Shown here in pieces: positions 13,129-26,609 of a DNA stretch of 64,000 nucleotides; the stretch's first letter is position 1, and the number at the start of each line of letters is the position of its first letter. Both the position numbers and the translations under genes were made by a program. Below the pieces are notes generated by a model that saw only the letters and a list, made by a program, of their open reading frames with translations, was not told the origin of the DNA and did no database searches. The stretch covers positions 12,852,001 to 12,916,000 of the forward strand of contig JAULJL010000035.1 of assembly GCA_030761205.1 (NCBI GenBank), read 5' to 3'. Source of the DNA: Fremontodendron californicum (taxonomy: Eukaryota > Streptophyta > Magnoliopsida > Malvales > Malvaceae).

Positions 13129-14390
13129 CTCATAAAAGATATATATATATTTGTTTGTCTGGATTTAGTTTTGGTTCGGTCGAATTCGAAAATAAATTTA
13201 ACTATTTAAAATATATTAAAATAATATTTTATATATTTTTATAATTAAATTTTTTTTTTTTAAAATATTATTTATATATCTTTATTTAAAATGTTATTAT
13301 AAGATATTGTATCTATTTTTTTTATCATTTTTAGTCGACTTTGTGATTTCAAAATTTTAAATAAAAAATAAATTAGATACGCAAATATATATCAGTGTAG
13401 GATATCGTTATAGGAGTCCATGTAACTTAGATTTGAGTTTGTTTTAAATTTGGTGGATGTTTTACATTTGATGAGTCTCGAATTAATTACAATTCATATT
13501 TTTATGATTTCATATCGAATTAATTTAAAATTCAAACATTGACAAGTTTAAGATATTTCGAATTAGAATTGTTTCAAGTTTGAATCGCTTTGTTTTAGAT
13601 TTAAAATTTTTAAAATTTGGATTTTTAAAAAATTTAGATCTTTGACTTTTCTCCAATCAATCTAAATATGATCAAATTCAATTTCAGTTTAGAATATATT
13701 TTGAGTTCAGTTAAATTTTGCCACTAAAAAATAAAAACTCTAATAAAAGGAAAAAATAAGATAATTTTGCTATTTTGCTCTGTTTTATATTTAGATCATC
13801 TACCAAACATATAGAAAAAATAATTATTTTTTGCTTTTTTCAAAAATATTAAAGAGTAAAAATTAAAAAAATAAAAATCAAAGACAAATAACAAAGATCA
13901 AAAGCATTCTTAAAACAAATTTCATTTTTTTTCTTCTTTTTTCTTACACTAATATTTTACCGGTGCGTTGCAAATGAGCTACATGGAAAAAAAAATTATT
14001 TAAATAAAAATTATTTTATAAAAAAATATTACCTATAAAAAATAATTTTTAAAAATATTAGAGCAAATGCATTAGTGTATCCATTTTAAGAATTTTAGTA
14101 CATCACAATGTCACTCTATTATATTTATGAGAAAAAATATAAAATAATATGCATACTACACATAAATTTTGTTACACATTTATGTCTTCAAAGACTTCAA
14201 TATGCATATACAATGCACATAAATTCAAGAATCATTTCAATTCAAGCAAAATTTGTATTCTAAACCTTTTTCGGAGCAGGCAATCCATGCATTTGTGTCG
14301 TGTTCATGTTATTTTCGTATGTTATATTCGTGTTTAAGGTATTATAGACGTTAATAATTTGTGTTATATATAGATCTTGATACATTCATT
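13129..14390. other. Intergenic, AT-rich
   Basis: No gene was seen. A degenerate piece near 13160-13270 resembles the AT-rich middle of the dispersed hAT-type MITEs found elsewhere in the window. Confidence 0.4.
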
Positions 14391-14835
14391 TGTTGAGTAT
14401 ATTGAGTCTAAGTCACACATTGAGTAACTTAGTTAGCTAAAGGGAGTGTTATCCCACATTATTTAACTTGGTTAAGTCAAGTAGAGTACTTATCCCATAT
14501 GGGGTAGTTATGTTAAGCCAAGGAGGGTGCTCACCTATAAGTAGGAGCTTTCAGCAATACACCTATAAGTAGGAGTCATAGTAGTTGTGAGGATGGTTTT
14601 TAGCTTTATCAGTGCAAAAGCTACAAGTGTGTTGTAGGAGGGCTTGTAGTTTTATTCGTGTAAAAGTTACAAGTTGGAATTCTTCCTTAGTGAAGTATGT
14701 TATCCCTATGGGATTGTAGATGTAGGCCAATAAGGGCTGAACCACGTAAAAAATATTGTGTTCTCTTTTTCTCTTCTTTCTGAGTGTTTGTTGTATGTTA
14801 ATGTTTGTTATTGGGCTGCCACGCTATTCCCAACA
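14391..14835 (+). mobile_element. Solo LTR, Copia type
   Basis: This 445-bp unit begins TGTTGAG and ends CCCAACA, so the terminal TGTTG/CAACA inverted repeat is perfect. It is flanked by TCATT (14386-14390) and ACATT (14836-14840), a 4-of-5 target duplication. It has a TATA-like CTATAAGTAG near 14535 and, downstream, the GAACCACGTAAA-type segment common before the R/U5 part of plant Copia LTRs. No primer site follows the right end, so it is a solo LTR, presumably left by recombination between two LTRs. Confidence 0.75.
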
Positions 14836-17635
14836 ACATTTATTCATGTCGCGTTATTTTTTCGTATCGTGTCATATTTTTTGTCATGTTGTGTTTGACC
14901 TGTGTTATGTTCGTGCAGTGTTCAAAATTGACAGGTCTACTTCTTCCCCTTTTATGAGAGGAGTGATCAATTTAAGGTACTAACAATATTTGCATAAATG
15001 ACACAATCTTTACACATACTCCCTCCAATTTGAGTTCAAATCATTTCAATGCATATCAATATACTCAATCTAAACATATGCAAGCATTTAAATTCAAGAC
15101 GTCACCTGCTATTTCATAAGAAGTCGCTTAACTCAAGCAAATCAATGAATATGTATAAGTATTCGAAGACATAAGTTCGTAATCCATGAGTTAAAGTTAT
15201 TTAAAGTTCAAGAAATATTAAGATCAAAGCATTTAACTCATAGGCATTCCGAAGATTTAACTTAGCCAAACTTTCAAGCAATAAAACCTATTAAGCTCAT
15301 AAAACATCAAAATAATCAAGAAATAGGCATGAAAATCAATTCAAGGTGCATTAATCCATCCAAGCTTACCTCAAAAGATGTTAAATCGATCTCTATCAAA
15401 TAGCTTGTTAAATATGCTCCTCCATGCTAGTCAAGCTTTGTTGATGTGCTCGTTAGAGTTCACTAGGGCTTTGTATCCTTCATTCCAAATTCTGAGCAAA
15501 TCTTTTATGTATTTGGCTTAATTGATGTAGATGTCAGTGCTTTGCTTACTTGTATTTTAAGTGCCAAAGAAAGTGTAATTTCTCCAATTGCTTATCTCAA
15601 ATTCTCCTTGTATAGATTAATTTTTTTTTTTTTTTACAAATAGATACATTAGTAGTACCAAGATTGTTAAATAATATTTTTCATATATTTCAAGTACAAG
15701 TCATTATAGGCACACCAAAAAAAAAATGTTTATAAAATCAAATTACCAATTTCAAGAAAGAAGTATTCAATCAAAACATATTAGGCATTTAATATTAACT
15801 TAAACTATAGGCCATATAGCATAATAAACTTCAATTGAATAAAATGTGGTGCTAAAACTAAAGTTCTCAAGCATTGTACAAATATCAATCTTTTTTTTTT
15901 CATATAAAAAATTAAAAACTCAAGAAAGACATATTTATGATTCAAATTCATGTTGGAGAGAATTTCATCATAAAAGGAAAATATGTCCATGAAAATTATA
16001 GGCCATGATCAATTTTGACTTAAGGCAGAAAGATAAACACTATAAGTAATTTATTTACTTAAGTTTCACACATATGAACTTCAAGCATAAAATCTTCAAG
16101 TGTCAAAGTCAAGTTAAAATAATAAACATATAAGCATACAACTTGATCAAGCAATAAATGAACCAAGAATCAATATATTTTATTAAGTTCATCATTTATA
16201 AATTCACAAGCATAGGCATGGATTTAATCTTGAATCATATTTAAGCATAAAAATAAAGTATATTTCAATATTATTTCCAAGACCAAGACTTTGATCTTTC
16301 ATAAAAAATAATGATACATATAAACACATGATGACTTAAAAGGCAATAGTAACAAATATCAAGTTTGAAAAATTATAAATTTCAAGCATTAAAGCACATT
16401 CCCAATTTCTCTTTTTAAATAAATAATTAAAAAAATAACACCAAACTAGCATTTAAAAAATAGTCAAATAAATACTCACAATGCATATCTTTTATCTTAA
16501 AATGGCAAGATGAAATTTGCAAGTTTAATTCATAGGAAAAAGTCATAAGAAAAATATTCATTTAAAAAGTCAAAGAAAAAGTCAAAAGGATACAACATAG
16601 TTTTAATGGGCTTGACAGATTGGATCGTTCTCATTTGAAGAAAACAAATTTTTGGCTGCAGTAGCTTTGGGGGATCGATCTTTCCTTGAAGAGATCAATC
16701 CCTTCAAGGGTTTTAGTTAATTTTTGCCTTCTATGCCAAATAGGTCGATCCTATAGAGCACGAGATCGATTCCTTTACCGACTGCAGCAATAAAACAATA
16801 AAAAAAGGTTTAGTTTTTTTTTGCCAAATTTGAGATTTAGATATTTTTAGCCAAAAAATTAAAGCATGTTAAATATATCATTTTGGACTTGTGAGAATAA
16901 AATGTTTGGATCAAAAGAGCAAATTTGATATGATTTTGCAATTAGTCCAACTATATCCTTTTGAAAATCAGCTATGCAAATTAGTTTAGACAATATTTAT
17001 GCAACAAGACCACTTTCAGCAAGTTTAAAATGTTCAAATAGACATGACAAAAACAAATGAAGTCATCAAATGCACAATTTTTAAATTTTCAATAATTCAA
17101 ATTGTGAAATGAATAGTGTCTAAGCTATCCTTGAAGCATCAAAAATGTTGTTTATCATTCAAATGACATTGACACAAGTTCACAAGCATATTCAACATCC
17201 AAAAATATTGTCCAAGTCATAAAAATAATTCCAATAAGAATACATTTCTCAAATAGGCTTTTTAAGCCTTACACTAGTCAAATATCAATATATCATTCAA
17301 GAGACATAAAGTCCATAAAAATCATATTCATGGCACCAAATTCACTCAAGCAAATTTCATTTATGCAACACTAAATAGGATAGATCAATTAAAGCTTAAT
17401 ATATTTAAGATTTAAAATTTTTGGCACTTTAAACCTTATTTTTGCTTGAAATAATCCTTGAAAAATAGCAAAACTTTTAAAATTCATTTTTAACCACCTT
17501 GAACTATTTGAATAAGTTTCAAATGATAAAACACAATTTTTCAAGTGCTCATTATTGAAACAAAAAAAATAAAAAAGTCAACTCTTGAAACCTCATATTT
17601 CTTTGAAAAGACTATAACAATGGGCAAAGATGTTG
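14836..17635. other. AT-rich repeat-derived DNA, no gene
   Basis: Long AT-rich sequence with recurrent CAAGCAT, TTCAAG and similar motifs. It may be a decayed long LTR or 3' part of the Copia element whose gag relic lies at 18.5-19.5 kb: the block at 16615-16790 (GATCGATC motifs) resembles the one at 20335-20465. I could not fix boundaries. Confidence 0.35.
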
Positions 17636-17776
17636 GGATTTGAACTCGTAGCTTAGCTCAATTGGTTCATGCAGCCATCATTTGAGGTGGCATCTAGTAG
17701 ATCTGAGATTCGAATCTCAGCATCTGTAACCCATTCTCCTATCCCTAGGTTGTAGCCTCCTTTGTACCCAAAAAAA
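17636..17776 (+). mobile_element. tRNA-derived SINE with target duplication
   Basis: A 141-bp unit with a tRNA-like head: a box A-like TAGCTCAATTGG near 17655 and a box B-like GATTCGAATC near 17710. A CCTTTGTACCC end and an A tail follow. It is flanked by a perfect 10-bp duplication, AAAGATGTTG, at 17626-17635 and 17777-17786. The related copy at 57578-57714 shares the head, the box B segment and the tail. It is non-autonomous and would be Pol III-transcribed and moved by LINE machinery. Confidence 0.9.
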
Positions 17777-17786
17777 AAAGATGTTG

Positions 17787-18548
17787 CCATTTCATTTTAG
17801 GCTCTTCAAACCATTTAGAAAAGTTTTATATCATAATTTCAAAATTTCCAATGCTTTTTATGTCCATATTTTCTCCAAAACAAGATTTTTCCATCACGAT
17901 TCAAAAATCCTTGAAAACTTGCATTAAACACTTTAAGAATTAAAAACATTGCAAACTAATTGAGTTTCTTTGTTTAGGCAAGTTTAAAACATTAAACTCA
18001 AGATATTCGCATTCATTTAGCACTTAAAAACTTGCTAAAATAAAATTACACATTTTAAGACTTTATTTTTGCAAAAATGATTTTCAAAGTAAAACTTAAA
18101 ATCTCGAAATCAATAAGTTTTGTATGCTCCCCTAAGTTTGTGCATAAATAAGATTCAATTAGACAAGAACAAAAATTCTATTGCATCAGTCATATCAAAC
18201 GTACACCATCAATATTAAGCATTTAAGAATAATGGCAAGTGCATACTCACTTTAGACTCATACTTTTAAGATTATGCAATCTAACACATGCATCTCATTT
18301 AATCAATTTTGTTCAATCAAGGTATATCTATAAAGCTCAAAGAAGAATTAACAAATAATTATGCATATAATATTCAAATAGGGATAGACAATCAAATTTC
18401 TCATTCAAATGAACAAATAGCTTTTGGCATAAAGATTACTCATCCTCTATTTTATGCGCCTAAACCTCCAATCTTTCAACAACAACAAAAAAAAAAAAAA
18501 CATGTGTTCCTCCTTGCTCTAGCACTTCTACAAGAGACATTAATCATT
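17787..18548. other. AT-rich, no gene
   Basis: No coding or RNA signal was recognised. It probably belongs to the same decayed Copia element as the gag relic to its right. Confidence 0.35.
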
Positions 18549-19500
18549 TGAATTTTGATATCAAAATTATTTTGTGTCCTTGAGAGTTAGCGACCATATC
18601 TCTTGTTCCTTTAGGAACTCGTACTTGTCTAATTTGATAAGGCGTATATAATTTAATAGGACAAGTTTTGGATGTATGTCCATAAAAATTACAATGATTG
18701 CATTTATTCAATAAACCACATGAGAAGTTCTTGAAATTTTTTGTCTTTTATAGTTTTATTTTTCGAATCTTCAAACTTTCTTTTCAACTCTAAATTCTCT
18801 TTTTCCAAAAATATCAATTTTCTTTAGGAATTTTCAAAGTTCATTTTCAACTTTTCATTTTATTTTTCTAAGTCAAATTTTATTTTCAAAAACATTTAAT
18901 TTTGAAATCATTTCTTATGCTTCAAATTTATTTTCTCAAACTCAATAGCCAACTCTTCAAATGCTTCTTGTAATTCATCAGATGCTTCTTATAATTCATC
19001 AAATGAGTAGGAATTAGAATCACAAGAGTTAGAAATTATCTTGGGCTCTTTAAGTGCCATGAGACACACTCCATTGAGATTTGAGGACTCTTCACTTGTA
19101 TCTCCTTCTTTTGAATTGTTGCTTGTAGAAGATTGTTCCTCAAAAGGTAATTCTTTGATTTCTTCATTCTCTTTCTCTATACGACTCTTCTATCTTATCC
19201 ATATTTCTTTAGCTATGTAACAAGTTAAATGTTATTGAAATCCTCAACATTCATGGCACACTATAACATGTTCATAGCCTTGCAATTTGTTTGAATAAGC
19301 TTCGAGAGTTCTCTTCATAATTAATTGTAACATTAATCTTCTATGCCTCCATATCTTGAGTCATGCTAAAAGCTTTCATTCTGATCCTTCATTGAGTGTA
19401 GTTTGAACTATCTAATATAGGAGGCTTCATGATGGTTTGCCTTCATCAAATGTAATATCAAAAATTTGAGCCATAGGATCACTTTAAGGTTATTAGACCT
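18549..19500 (-). pseudogene. Copia-type gag relic
   Basis: Read on the minus strand, the start near 19470 gives a PPILDSSNYT-like opening, typical of the plant Copia gag N-terminus. Next comes an acidic SNSCDSNSYSFDEL-type linker at about 19020, then a CX2CX4HX4C zinc knuckle, CNHCNFYGHTSKTC, exactly at 18702-18661. The frame closes at 18549. Stops and frameshifts interrupt the middle, so it is not functional. The knuckle would bind RNA in the particle. No protease, integrase or reverse transcriptase was found to its left, so the element is a deletion derivative or heavily decayed. Confidence 0.75.
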
Positions 19501-19509
19501 AAAAAAAGA

Positions 19510-19529
19510 GTTTGAGCTCCGATACTAAT
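19510..19529 (-). other. Primer-binding-site-like sequence of the Copia relic
   Basis: On the minus strand AGTATCGGAGCTC follows directly after an LTR end (..TTAACA). It resembles the initiator-Met primer site TGGTATCAGAGC with a few changes. Its position between the gag relic and the LTR beginning at 19530 fits a minus-strand Copia element. Confidence 0.6.
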
Positions 19530-21130
19530 TGTTAACTTAAGTGTATATAAGCAATCCAAGAATGAGTGAATTTGATTGTTTCTAAATTTTTCAAAAATAA
19601 ATTTCAATTAATAAAAATGGGAAAATAACAATATAAGAAATATATATAATTTAAGCACAAATGAATTTGAAATTAAATGGATGGAAAGAGATAGAAAATT
19701 CAAATTCAAATATTTATAGAGGTTCCTTCCTTTAGGCACCTATGTTCTCTCACTTGGCTTCCTCTTGTTAAGAAGTCTGATCCACTATTCTTTCAAGCTT
19801 TACAAATACGTTTTGGAAGCTCAGGTATAATCTTTACAATCACTACCATTCAAGACTAAGGTATAACCTCTAAATTCTTATCTTTCAAGGTTAAGGTAGC
19901 AATCTCTAAATCTCAAAGTGTGTTTCTAACAAAGCTCACAAAAACACTCAAGAGGATACCTCACTCATTGATCTTAATAAGCTCTAAGGTTTTACAATGA
20001 ATTTTGCAAAAAAAAAAAAAAATACCTCTCAAAGGTTGGGTGTTTGTTTGCTAATTTAGGATAATGAGAGAAATAAAAAATGAATAAAAAAATAGATACA
20101 AGAATTGGAAGAATTAAAGCTCTCAAAACGTAGAAAACTCTTAATTGCTTAAGGGAATGGATTTGGTACTCTTGCAATTGGTTCACTTTTGATAGAGTAA
20201 AGATATGACTCTTTGGTGCTTGTTCTTATGCTTCATAAATGTGTTAGAGTGCTCTTTTATAACTTGAAATGAGTTTGGAGTCATTGGGATTGAATGAATA
20301 AGAAAAGAGCAATTTGTTGGAGTAGAAACTAACCTTTGGAGGGATGTCAGGCACTACGCATAGATCCCTTTTTGGAGGGAAATGATCCCTTGAAGTAAAA
20401 TGGCTTCAAGGAGGCTTTCTACCATGTAGTTGATTGATCCCCTAAACTAGGAGATTGATTTCTTCTTTTACAAATTAAAATATAAAATTTTAAATCATGA
20501 AAATCTTGTTTTGTTTCTTTATTTTAAATTTCTTTTCATTTATCAACCTTTTTCAATCTCAAAAATAATTTATTTGGGATTATTAGTAAAAAAGTTGAGA
20601 TAAAAATCAAACAAATTTTGGAAAAATATTTTTCACTTAATATTTGAATCCAAAAATAAATATTTGCAAAGTAAAATTCTTTGGACATTCTGTTTTTAGC
20701 TTAATTGTGAAAATATTTTTTCACCTTGAATTTTTCCAAAATTTAATTTCTTGAAGAAAATGTTAAAGCTTAAGAACAATTTTCTTTTTGAGAATAAAAG
20801 CTCTAGTCAAGTAAAGCACATTGAAAATTCTCTTTTCTTGAAATCAATAATGTTAAAATTGTATAAATACAAAGAAAATTATTTTTCTTTAAATATAAAT
20901 TGGACTTGCATTTTCATGTAAAACACATAAAAAAATTTCTTTTCTCAAAATCAATAAATCTTATTTATACCAAGTCAAAGGAAAATAATTTTCTTTAAAT
21001 ATGAATTGGACTTGCATTTTTAAGTTAAGCACATAGAAATTTTTATTTCTCAAAACTAAAAGTATCACAATTATATTAAGTCCAAAGAAAATTATTTTTT
21101 TTTTTTTGAAATAACAATTGGACTTGCATT
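19530..21130 (-). repeat. Probable 5' LTR region of the Copia relic, with internal repeats
   Basis: It starts TGTTAAC next to the primer-site-like sequence. A minus-strand TATAAATA lies at 19711-19718. The far end is not defined and 21130 is approximate. Between about 20870 and 21130 there are three degenerate units that each contain AAAGAAAATTATTTT, ATTGGACTTGCATTT and AAGCACATA-like motifs, spaced by about 120 bp. No gene is supported in it. Confidence 0.5.
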
Positions 21131-21744
21131 TAGGCTCAAATAAATAATCTTTAAAGCAAACTTTTGTTTTTAGAAGTACACAAAAAATTTAAACAAATTT
21201 AGTTTGAAAAAAATACTTTCAATTTTTATAATTTCAAATAATGATAAATTTAAAATTAATTATACACATCCAAACATTTAACTTAATGATTTCCTTACTC
21301 AAACAATTGGATTTTCTATATATATATATAAAGTGATTTAAATTTTCCTATGATCCAATATAAAATAAAAAGTTGAATAGTAATACATTAATGATATAAT
21401 AATGGCTTATTTCTTAAGTTATAAGCATAATGTATAATATAATAACAATCCTTTGAAAACAAATCAAAACTTATTCTAATTATTGCTAAAAAATTACCCT
21501 AATTAAGCATCTCAACATTCCACTTGAGATAAATAAATATATTTCCTTGCTTAAAGAGACAGATTCAAATCTTTATTCCTCAAATAAAATAAAAAAGCTT
21601 TACTTACAATTGTCTTAAATAACATTCTTATAGTAATACTTTAAAAATTTTAACATTAACAATCAAATGCTAGTTATCATAAAAAATAATATTTAAAAAG
21701 CTAGTTATCAAACCTCAAAAGTTAGACTTATCCAAATAACATAC

Positions 21745-22440
21745 GGGTGGCCTGAATTGGATCGGACATGGGATATGATATTTTAGGTTTGAGTTCGATC
21801 AGATTAAATTATTATTTAATTAATAAATAAAATAATTTTATTTATATTTAATTATAAAAATATGTAAATATTAATATAAAAATAATATTTTAATATATTT
21901 TAAACTTATGAAATGGGATTTTCAAACTCAACGAGCCAAACTTGATCTTGAACAAATAAGGTTTAAGTATCCACATAGTCCTTGTACTATAGTGAAAAGA
22001 GTAATTTAGTCCTTGTACTGTAAAAGTGAGTAATTTAGTTCCTGTACAATTGAAATAGGTGCAAATAAGTAAAATTGATAACAATGTTAATGAAAAACTG
22101 TTAAAATGCTCATGTGGACTCGTAAAATCTAACAGAATTAATGACTTGGAATAAAATATGACTTGAAATATATCTAAATTTGTTAGATTTTAAAAGTCCA
22201 CGTCAGCATTTTAACTGTTGTTTATTAAAACCGTTATCAATTTTACTTATTTGCATCTATTTTAATTGTACAGTGACTAAATTACTCACTTTTACAGTAC
22301 AATGACTAATTTGCTCTTTTCATTATAATACAAAAAGTATGTGAGTACTTAAACCAACAAATAAAATTTTTATTATCTTAATTTAATCTGATCCGATCTA
22401 TGAATAGTTATACTCAAAAGAAATCAACTTAAATAAATAG
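21745..22440. mobile_element. Degenerate hAT-like MITE interrupted by another MITE
   Basis: Outer sequence (GGCCTGAATTGGATCGGACATG near 21749, and TAATCTGATCCGATC near 22382) together with the AT-rich middle around 21790-21910 matches the dispersed MITE family seen at 27686, 52675 and 59233. It is split by the foldback MITE at 21960-22355. Ends were not fixed precisely. Confidence 0.5.
21960..22355. mobile_element. Mutator-like foldback MITE with perfect 9-bp target duplication
   Basis: The ends are GGTTTAAGTA and TACTTAAACC. The two arms of about 190 bp are inverted copies; for example TAGTCCTTGTACT, GTGAGTAATTTAGT and ATTGATAAC are mirrored. AACAAATAA flanks it on both sides (21951-21959 and 22356-22364). 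A 9-bp duplication and long terminal inverted repeats fit a Mutator-type origin. It has no coding capacity. Confidence 0.9.
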
Positions 22441-25400
22441 TAATAAAAAAAAAAAAAAAACCTTTTAGACATTCCCAAATTCATCTCGTCCTTAACCACA
22501 AATAAATACATAGATTTACGTGTGAATATTAACAATAATTATTGAAAGACAAAAGACATTAGACTCCTCTCATAGTCGTCATATTGCGTGATTCCCGGAT
22601 CATCGATCGTATCAATTTGGCGGCTTTTGTCTTGTACGGATGAAAAGATCCGACCCGCTTTGTGGCTTACCCGGGGTTAAGTTTAAAGGGAAAATTAATA
22701 AGAAAAGAAATAAAAATTTTAACTTTTTAAAGTAAGATTTTAATTTATTTTAAATATTAAAATAAATAGAATAAAAATTTAATTTAAAATAATAGAATAA
22801 AAATTCATGTAAACATTAGGTCGCATTTGATAATTTGGATTTAGAATTTTTAATTTAGTATCAATTATATGATCAAGCACATATAAATTTGACTTCCAAG
22901 ATTATTTTTAAATTCACGAATTTGTTAAATCTTATTTAATTGTAAATTTGAAATACCTATAAGTATTTGTAAATTTAAAATTCATTTTTATATCATTTCA
23001 AATATATAAGCATATTGATTCTTAATTAATTATATTATGTATTAATCTCACAATTTATGTAACAAATTAAATTTAAATCTACTCTATTAGATTCATCTTT
23101 CCAAATATAACATAATATTTTTATAAAAAAAACTATAATTTTTGTCAAATAATTAAAATTATAAGTAAAAGTTATATTTTCTAATTAATATAAAATTGAC
23201 TACATGAATTATCTTGGAGTTGACATGTGTCCACTATTTTGTTTGTAATAAATTTAACTATAAAACTAACTTGTTAGAAATTATGGAAAAATAGTGCTAA
23301 CATATTGTCCATTACACATGTTCATGGACTGGACCGGGCTATAGCTCAAAATATTTTTATTTTTCTTGTCCAAACTCGATTTGTGAGCTCGAATTACTGT
23401 TTACCCTTAATAAAAAAATATTTTTATATTAATTTTTATAATTAAATTTAAATAAAAAAATCATTTTATATTATGTGAACAGTGATGGATCACAAAATTG
23501 ACTGTCCAAACCGAACCAAATACGGGTCGAATCTGTCGGGCCGGACAGGGGGATTATCCGACTCATAAACAGGTTTACTGCCCGTGGATAAGGTCAATAT
23601 TCAAAAATATTAAAATACTAAAAGATTATTTTATATCAATAATTATATATTTAAGTTAAATTTAAATTTAAATAAAAATAAAAATAAATTTTTATTAATT
23701 AAATAATAATTCGATTCGAATTAAATTAAATCAATTCAAATTAAATTTCAAAATAATGTTTAAAATTCAAGTGGAATCAAATCGAATCCATCGAATAAGC
23801 ATGTAATACTAATGCTATTCCTTTTTTTAAAAATTTTGTTTTATATTTTCTTTGGGGTTAAATCCGTAAAACGACACGTTTCCGCGTACTTGCCATTAAT
23901 GATTGCGACGGGTCTCTTCTTTTCGGGAGATTTTGCATCTATTTCCTTGGATTTCATTCTATTCTTTTAGTTTTATGATTAGAAAGATTTCTTTGGATCT
24001 CACAAAAACAAATATTTTTGTTCATCCCCTTCTATTTAAATGTTTATTTGTTTCGGTTCCTACTAAATGAACCTGTCCAAAGATTAGGCGATTTGCTTAA
24101 TTAATAGATTCGGCTCGAATTGATTAAGGTTTAAATAAAAAATTTAATAATTTATGTTTATTTAATTAAATTTGAATTATTATTTATTAAATAAATAATA
24201 ATTTTATTTAAATTTAATTATAAAATAATTTTTTAATATTTTATAAACAATATAATATGTTTTTAGACTGATCTAACTTGAGCTTCGGTAAAAAAATAAA
24301 AACATTTTCGAGCCGCTACCCGAGCCAGCCATGGAGAGGTCTACTACTAAAATTTATATTAAAATAAATTTCTTAGCTTTAGTTGTTTTAATTTATTACC
24401 ACCTCACTCTCTTTTTTTCTATTTTTTGAATGTCTCAAAATTGTGTATTTTTTCTTTTAACACCTGAAATTTTTAAAATTTTACATTCCAATTTTCTTTT
24501 CATTATTATTTTTTTTTTTACTTTTCAATATTAAAAATCATGAAACATTAGTTTTATAAAATATTTTAAAATTTTATATAAAATACATTAAAGTCAAAGT
24601 TTTTTTTTTTAAATTCCTTGAAAATAAAAAAGGGACACGCAAAATGGGATGAAGGGAGTAATAAAGTTTTAAAAATGATGTTAAAAATCTAAAATTATTA
24701 TTTTAATTTCAAATTTTCTAATGATTGCATGAAAAATTCTTATTAAATTTAGTATTGTAAAAATTACTTTTACATTTATTTGAACAATTTGCTTTGAGTA
24801 TGATAATCTTGATTTAGTATATTGCCATTATTAAATTGTATAAAAATTAACTATTATATTTGTTTAATTGCTTACATGAAAACAAAGATAACAATATAAT
24901 ACTAATTGGATTCGACTCTTCTCAAATATTTTCATACGAAAAAAATAAAGTGTATGAATTTCAAAGGGGGGGGGGGAATTGAAAGTAAAATGATTTGTTT
25001 ACAAATTATTAATGATTGGTTTGTATTTGGACATTTGGCATAATCTTCTACAACAATTATTTTATGCACACCTATTCGGTGAGTGAAATAATAGATAAAT
25101 TATTAAGATAAAAGTTTTTAAAAAATTTAAATTTAAAAGTTATTTACACATGCAAAAAAATGAGAGAAGTGAATGTACATTTATTTATTAGTGAGAAAAA
25201 ATGAGCATCATGATAAGTTTAAAAAAATTTAAATTCAATTTCTATTTTAATAAAAAAGTAAAATACTTAAATACTCTTAAAAATATATACTTTTTATTTT
25301 ATTATATGAATTTTAAGTAATTTTTTAATTAAGTTGATATCACTTAACTCGTAATATCAAATTTAGTCGAAAACTTTATTATTAGTATAGATAAACATGT

Positions 25401-26609
25401 TTTGAGCAATGACTACAACAATTTGAAAAGGAGCTAAGATTGTAGTTAACATATCTTTGTCCTTAACTTTGGAAAATAAGTTTTAAGCTCAAGTTCCTTT
25501 TATCCAATTTAACTACTAAATTTCCTTATCAATTAATATTTGATTTTTGTGGGGAGTTAGTATTTTAAGAATAAAATTTTAAATGTATCAACCAGAAATA
25601 GAGAAATGACTTTTTAAGATCAATCATAGAAAGAATAAGATTTAAACAAAGTTCAGAGATATCCTCGACCCTCTAATTAAAAAAAAATAAAAATTGTGAG
25701 GTTAAGTATCACTTTTAAATTATATACAATAAATGGAATATTGTTTGAAAATCACAAAAAATAATTCGTTTGTTTCATGAAAAATGACTTTCGAAAAATA
25801 ATTTTTAAAAAATAAATTTATTTTCTGAAAAAAATAATATTTTATGTTATTTGGATGATTTTACGAAAAGTATTTTCTGCTAATTGATTTTTTTTTTTGG
25901 TTGGAAAATTTACATTGTCATGAAAATAATGATCTTTCTCAAACTATTAAATATAAGTATTGCTACATTTAATAATAATAATAACAAAAATATCCAAAAT
26001 ATGTGTCCTTGCTTTCATACGATGGCACTCAAATGTTTTGATTTCGATATTTGAATACCCAAGCTTTTTTCACGTTTCGAAAAATGTTTTACACTTTTCA
26101 AAAACGTAAAGCATTTTTCAAAAAATAGATTAATTTTTTGTTAACCCAAAATTCATTATTCGTTGATCTAACTATTTTTAACGAGATAAATATAAAATAT
26201 ATATATATATTATTTTCCGAAAATTATTTTTTTATGAAACAAATGAACCTAAAGGATAATTTCATCCAAAAATATGGACAGCCGAACTAAAGAAAATGAA
26301 GTTTATATGATACTAATGAGAATGAACTAAGTCAGTAATTAGTCCTAACATTAATGTACAAAAAAAAGAGTAGGCTTAGATCTGAAGTCAAAATCTATGA
26401 CACTTTAATTCATCCTACCAATTTGCGGTCCTAACTTTTTGAAAGAAAAAAAAAAAATGGTTTAAAGTTAATCTTTTGATTTTGGAGTTAAAAGGAAGCA
26501 AAAAACAACATAACTTGTTGAAGAATTTCTAATATTACTCAACTTTTTTGACTTGTTCAATCCTTTAGGATAACTAACCATTTTCATTCAAGCATGCACA
26601 TTATCATCG
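22441..26609. other. Repeat-rich intergenic region, no gene
   Basis: Degenerate copies of the dispersed hAT-like MITE lie near 23320-23600 and 24063-24345; their GAACCTGTCCA and CCATGGAGAGGTCTA ends are visible in the second. A G11 tract lies at 24966-24976. The rest is AT-rich, without long ORFs or RNA genes. Confidence 0.45.

Noticed and set aside
17655..17720. tRNA gene
   Set aside because: Box A- and box B-like motifs are present but no cloverleaf; the A tail and target duplication show a SINE.
24966..24976. G11 homopolymer
   Set aside because: A single tract without repeats or flanking structure; probably a slippage product or sequencing-sensitive site.
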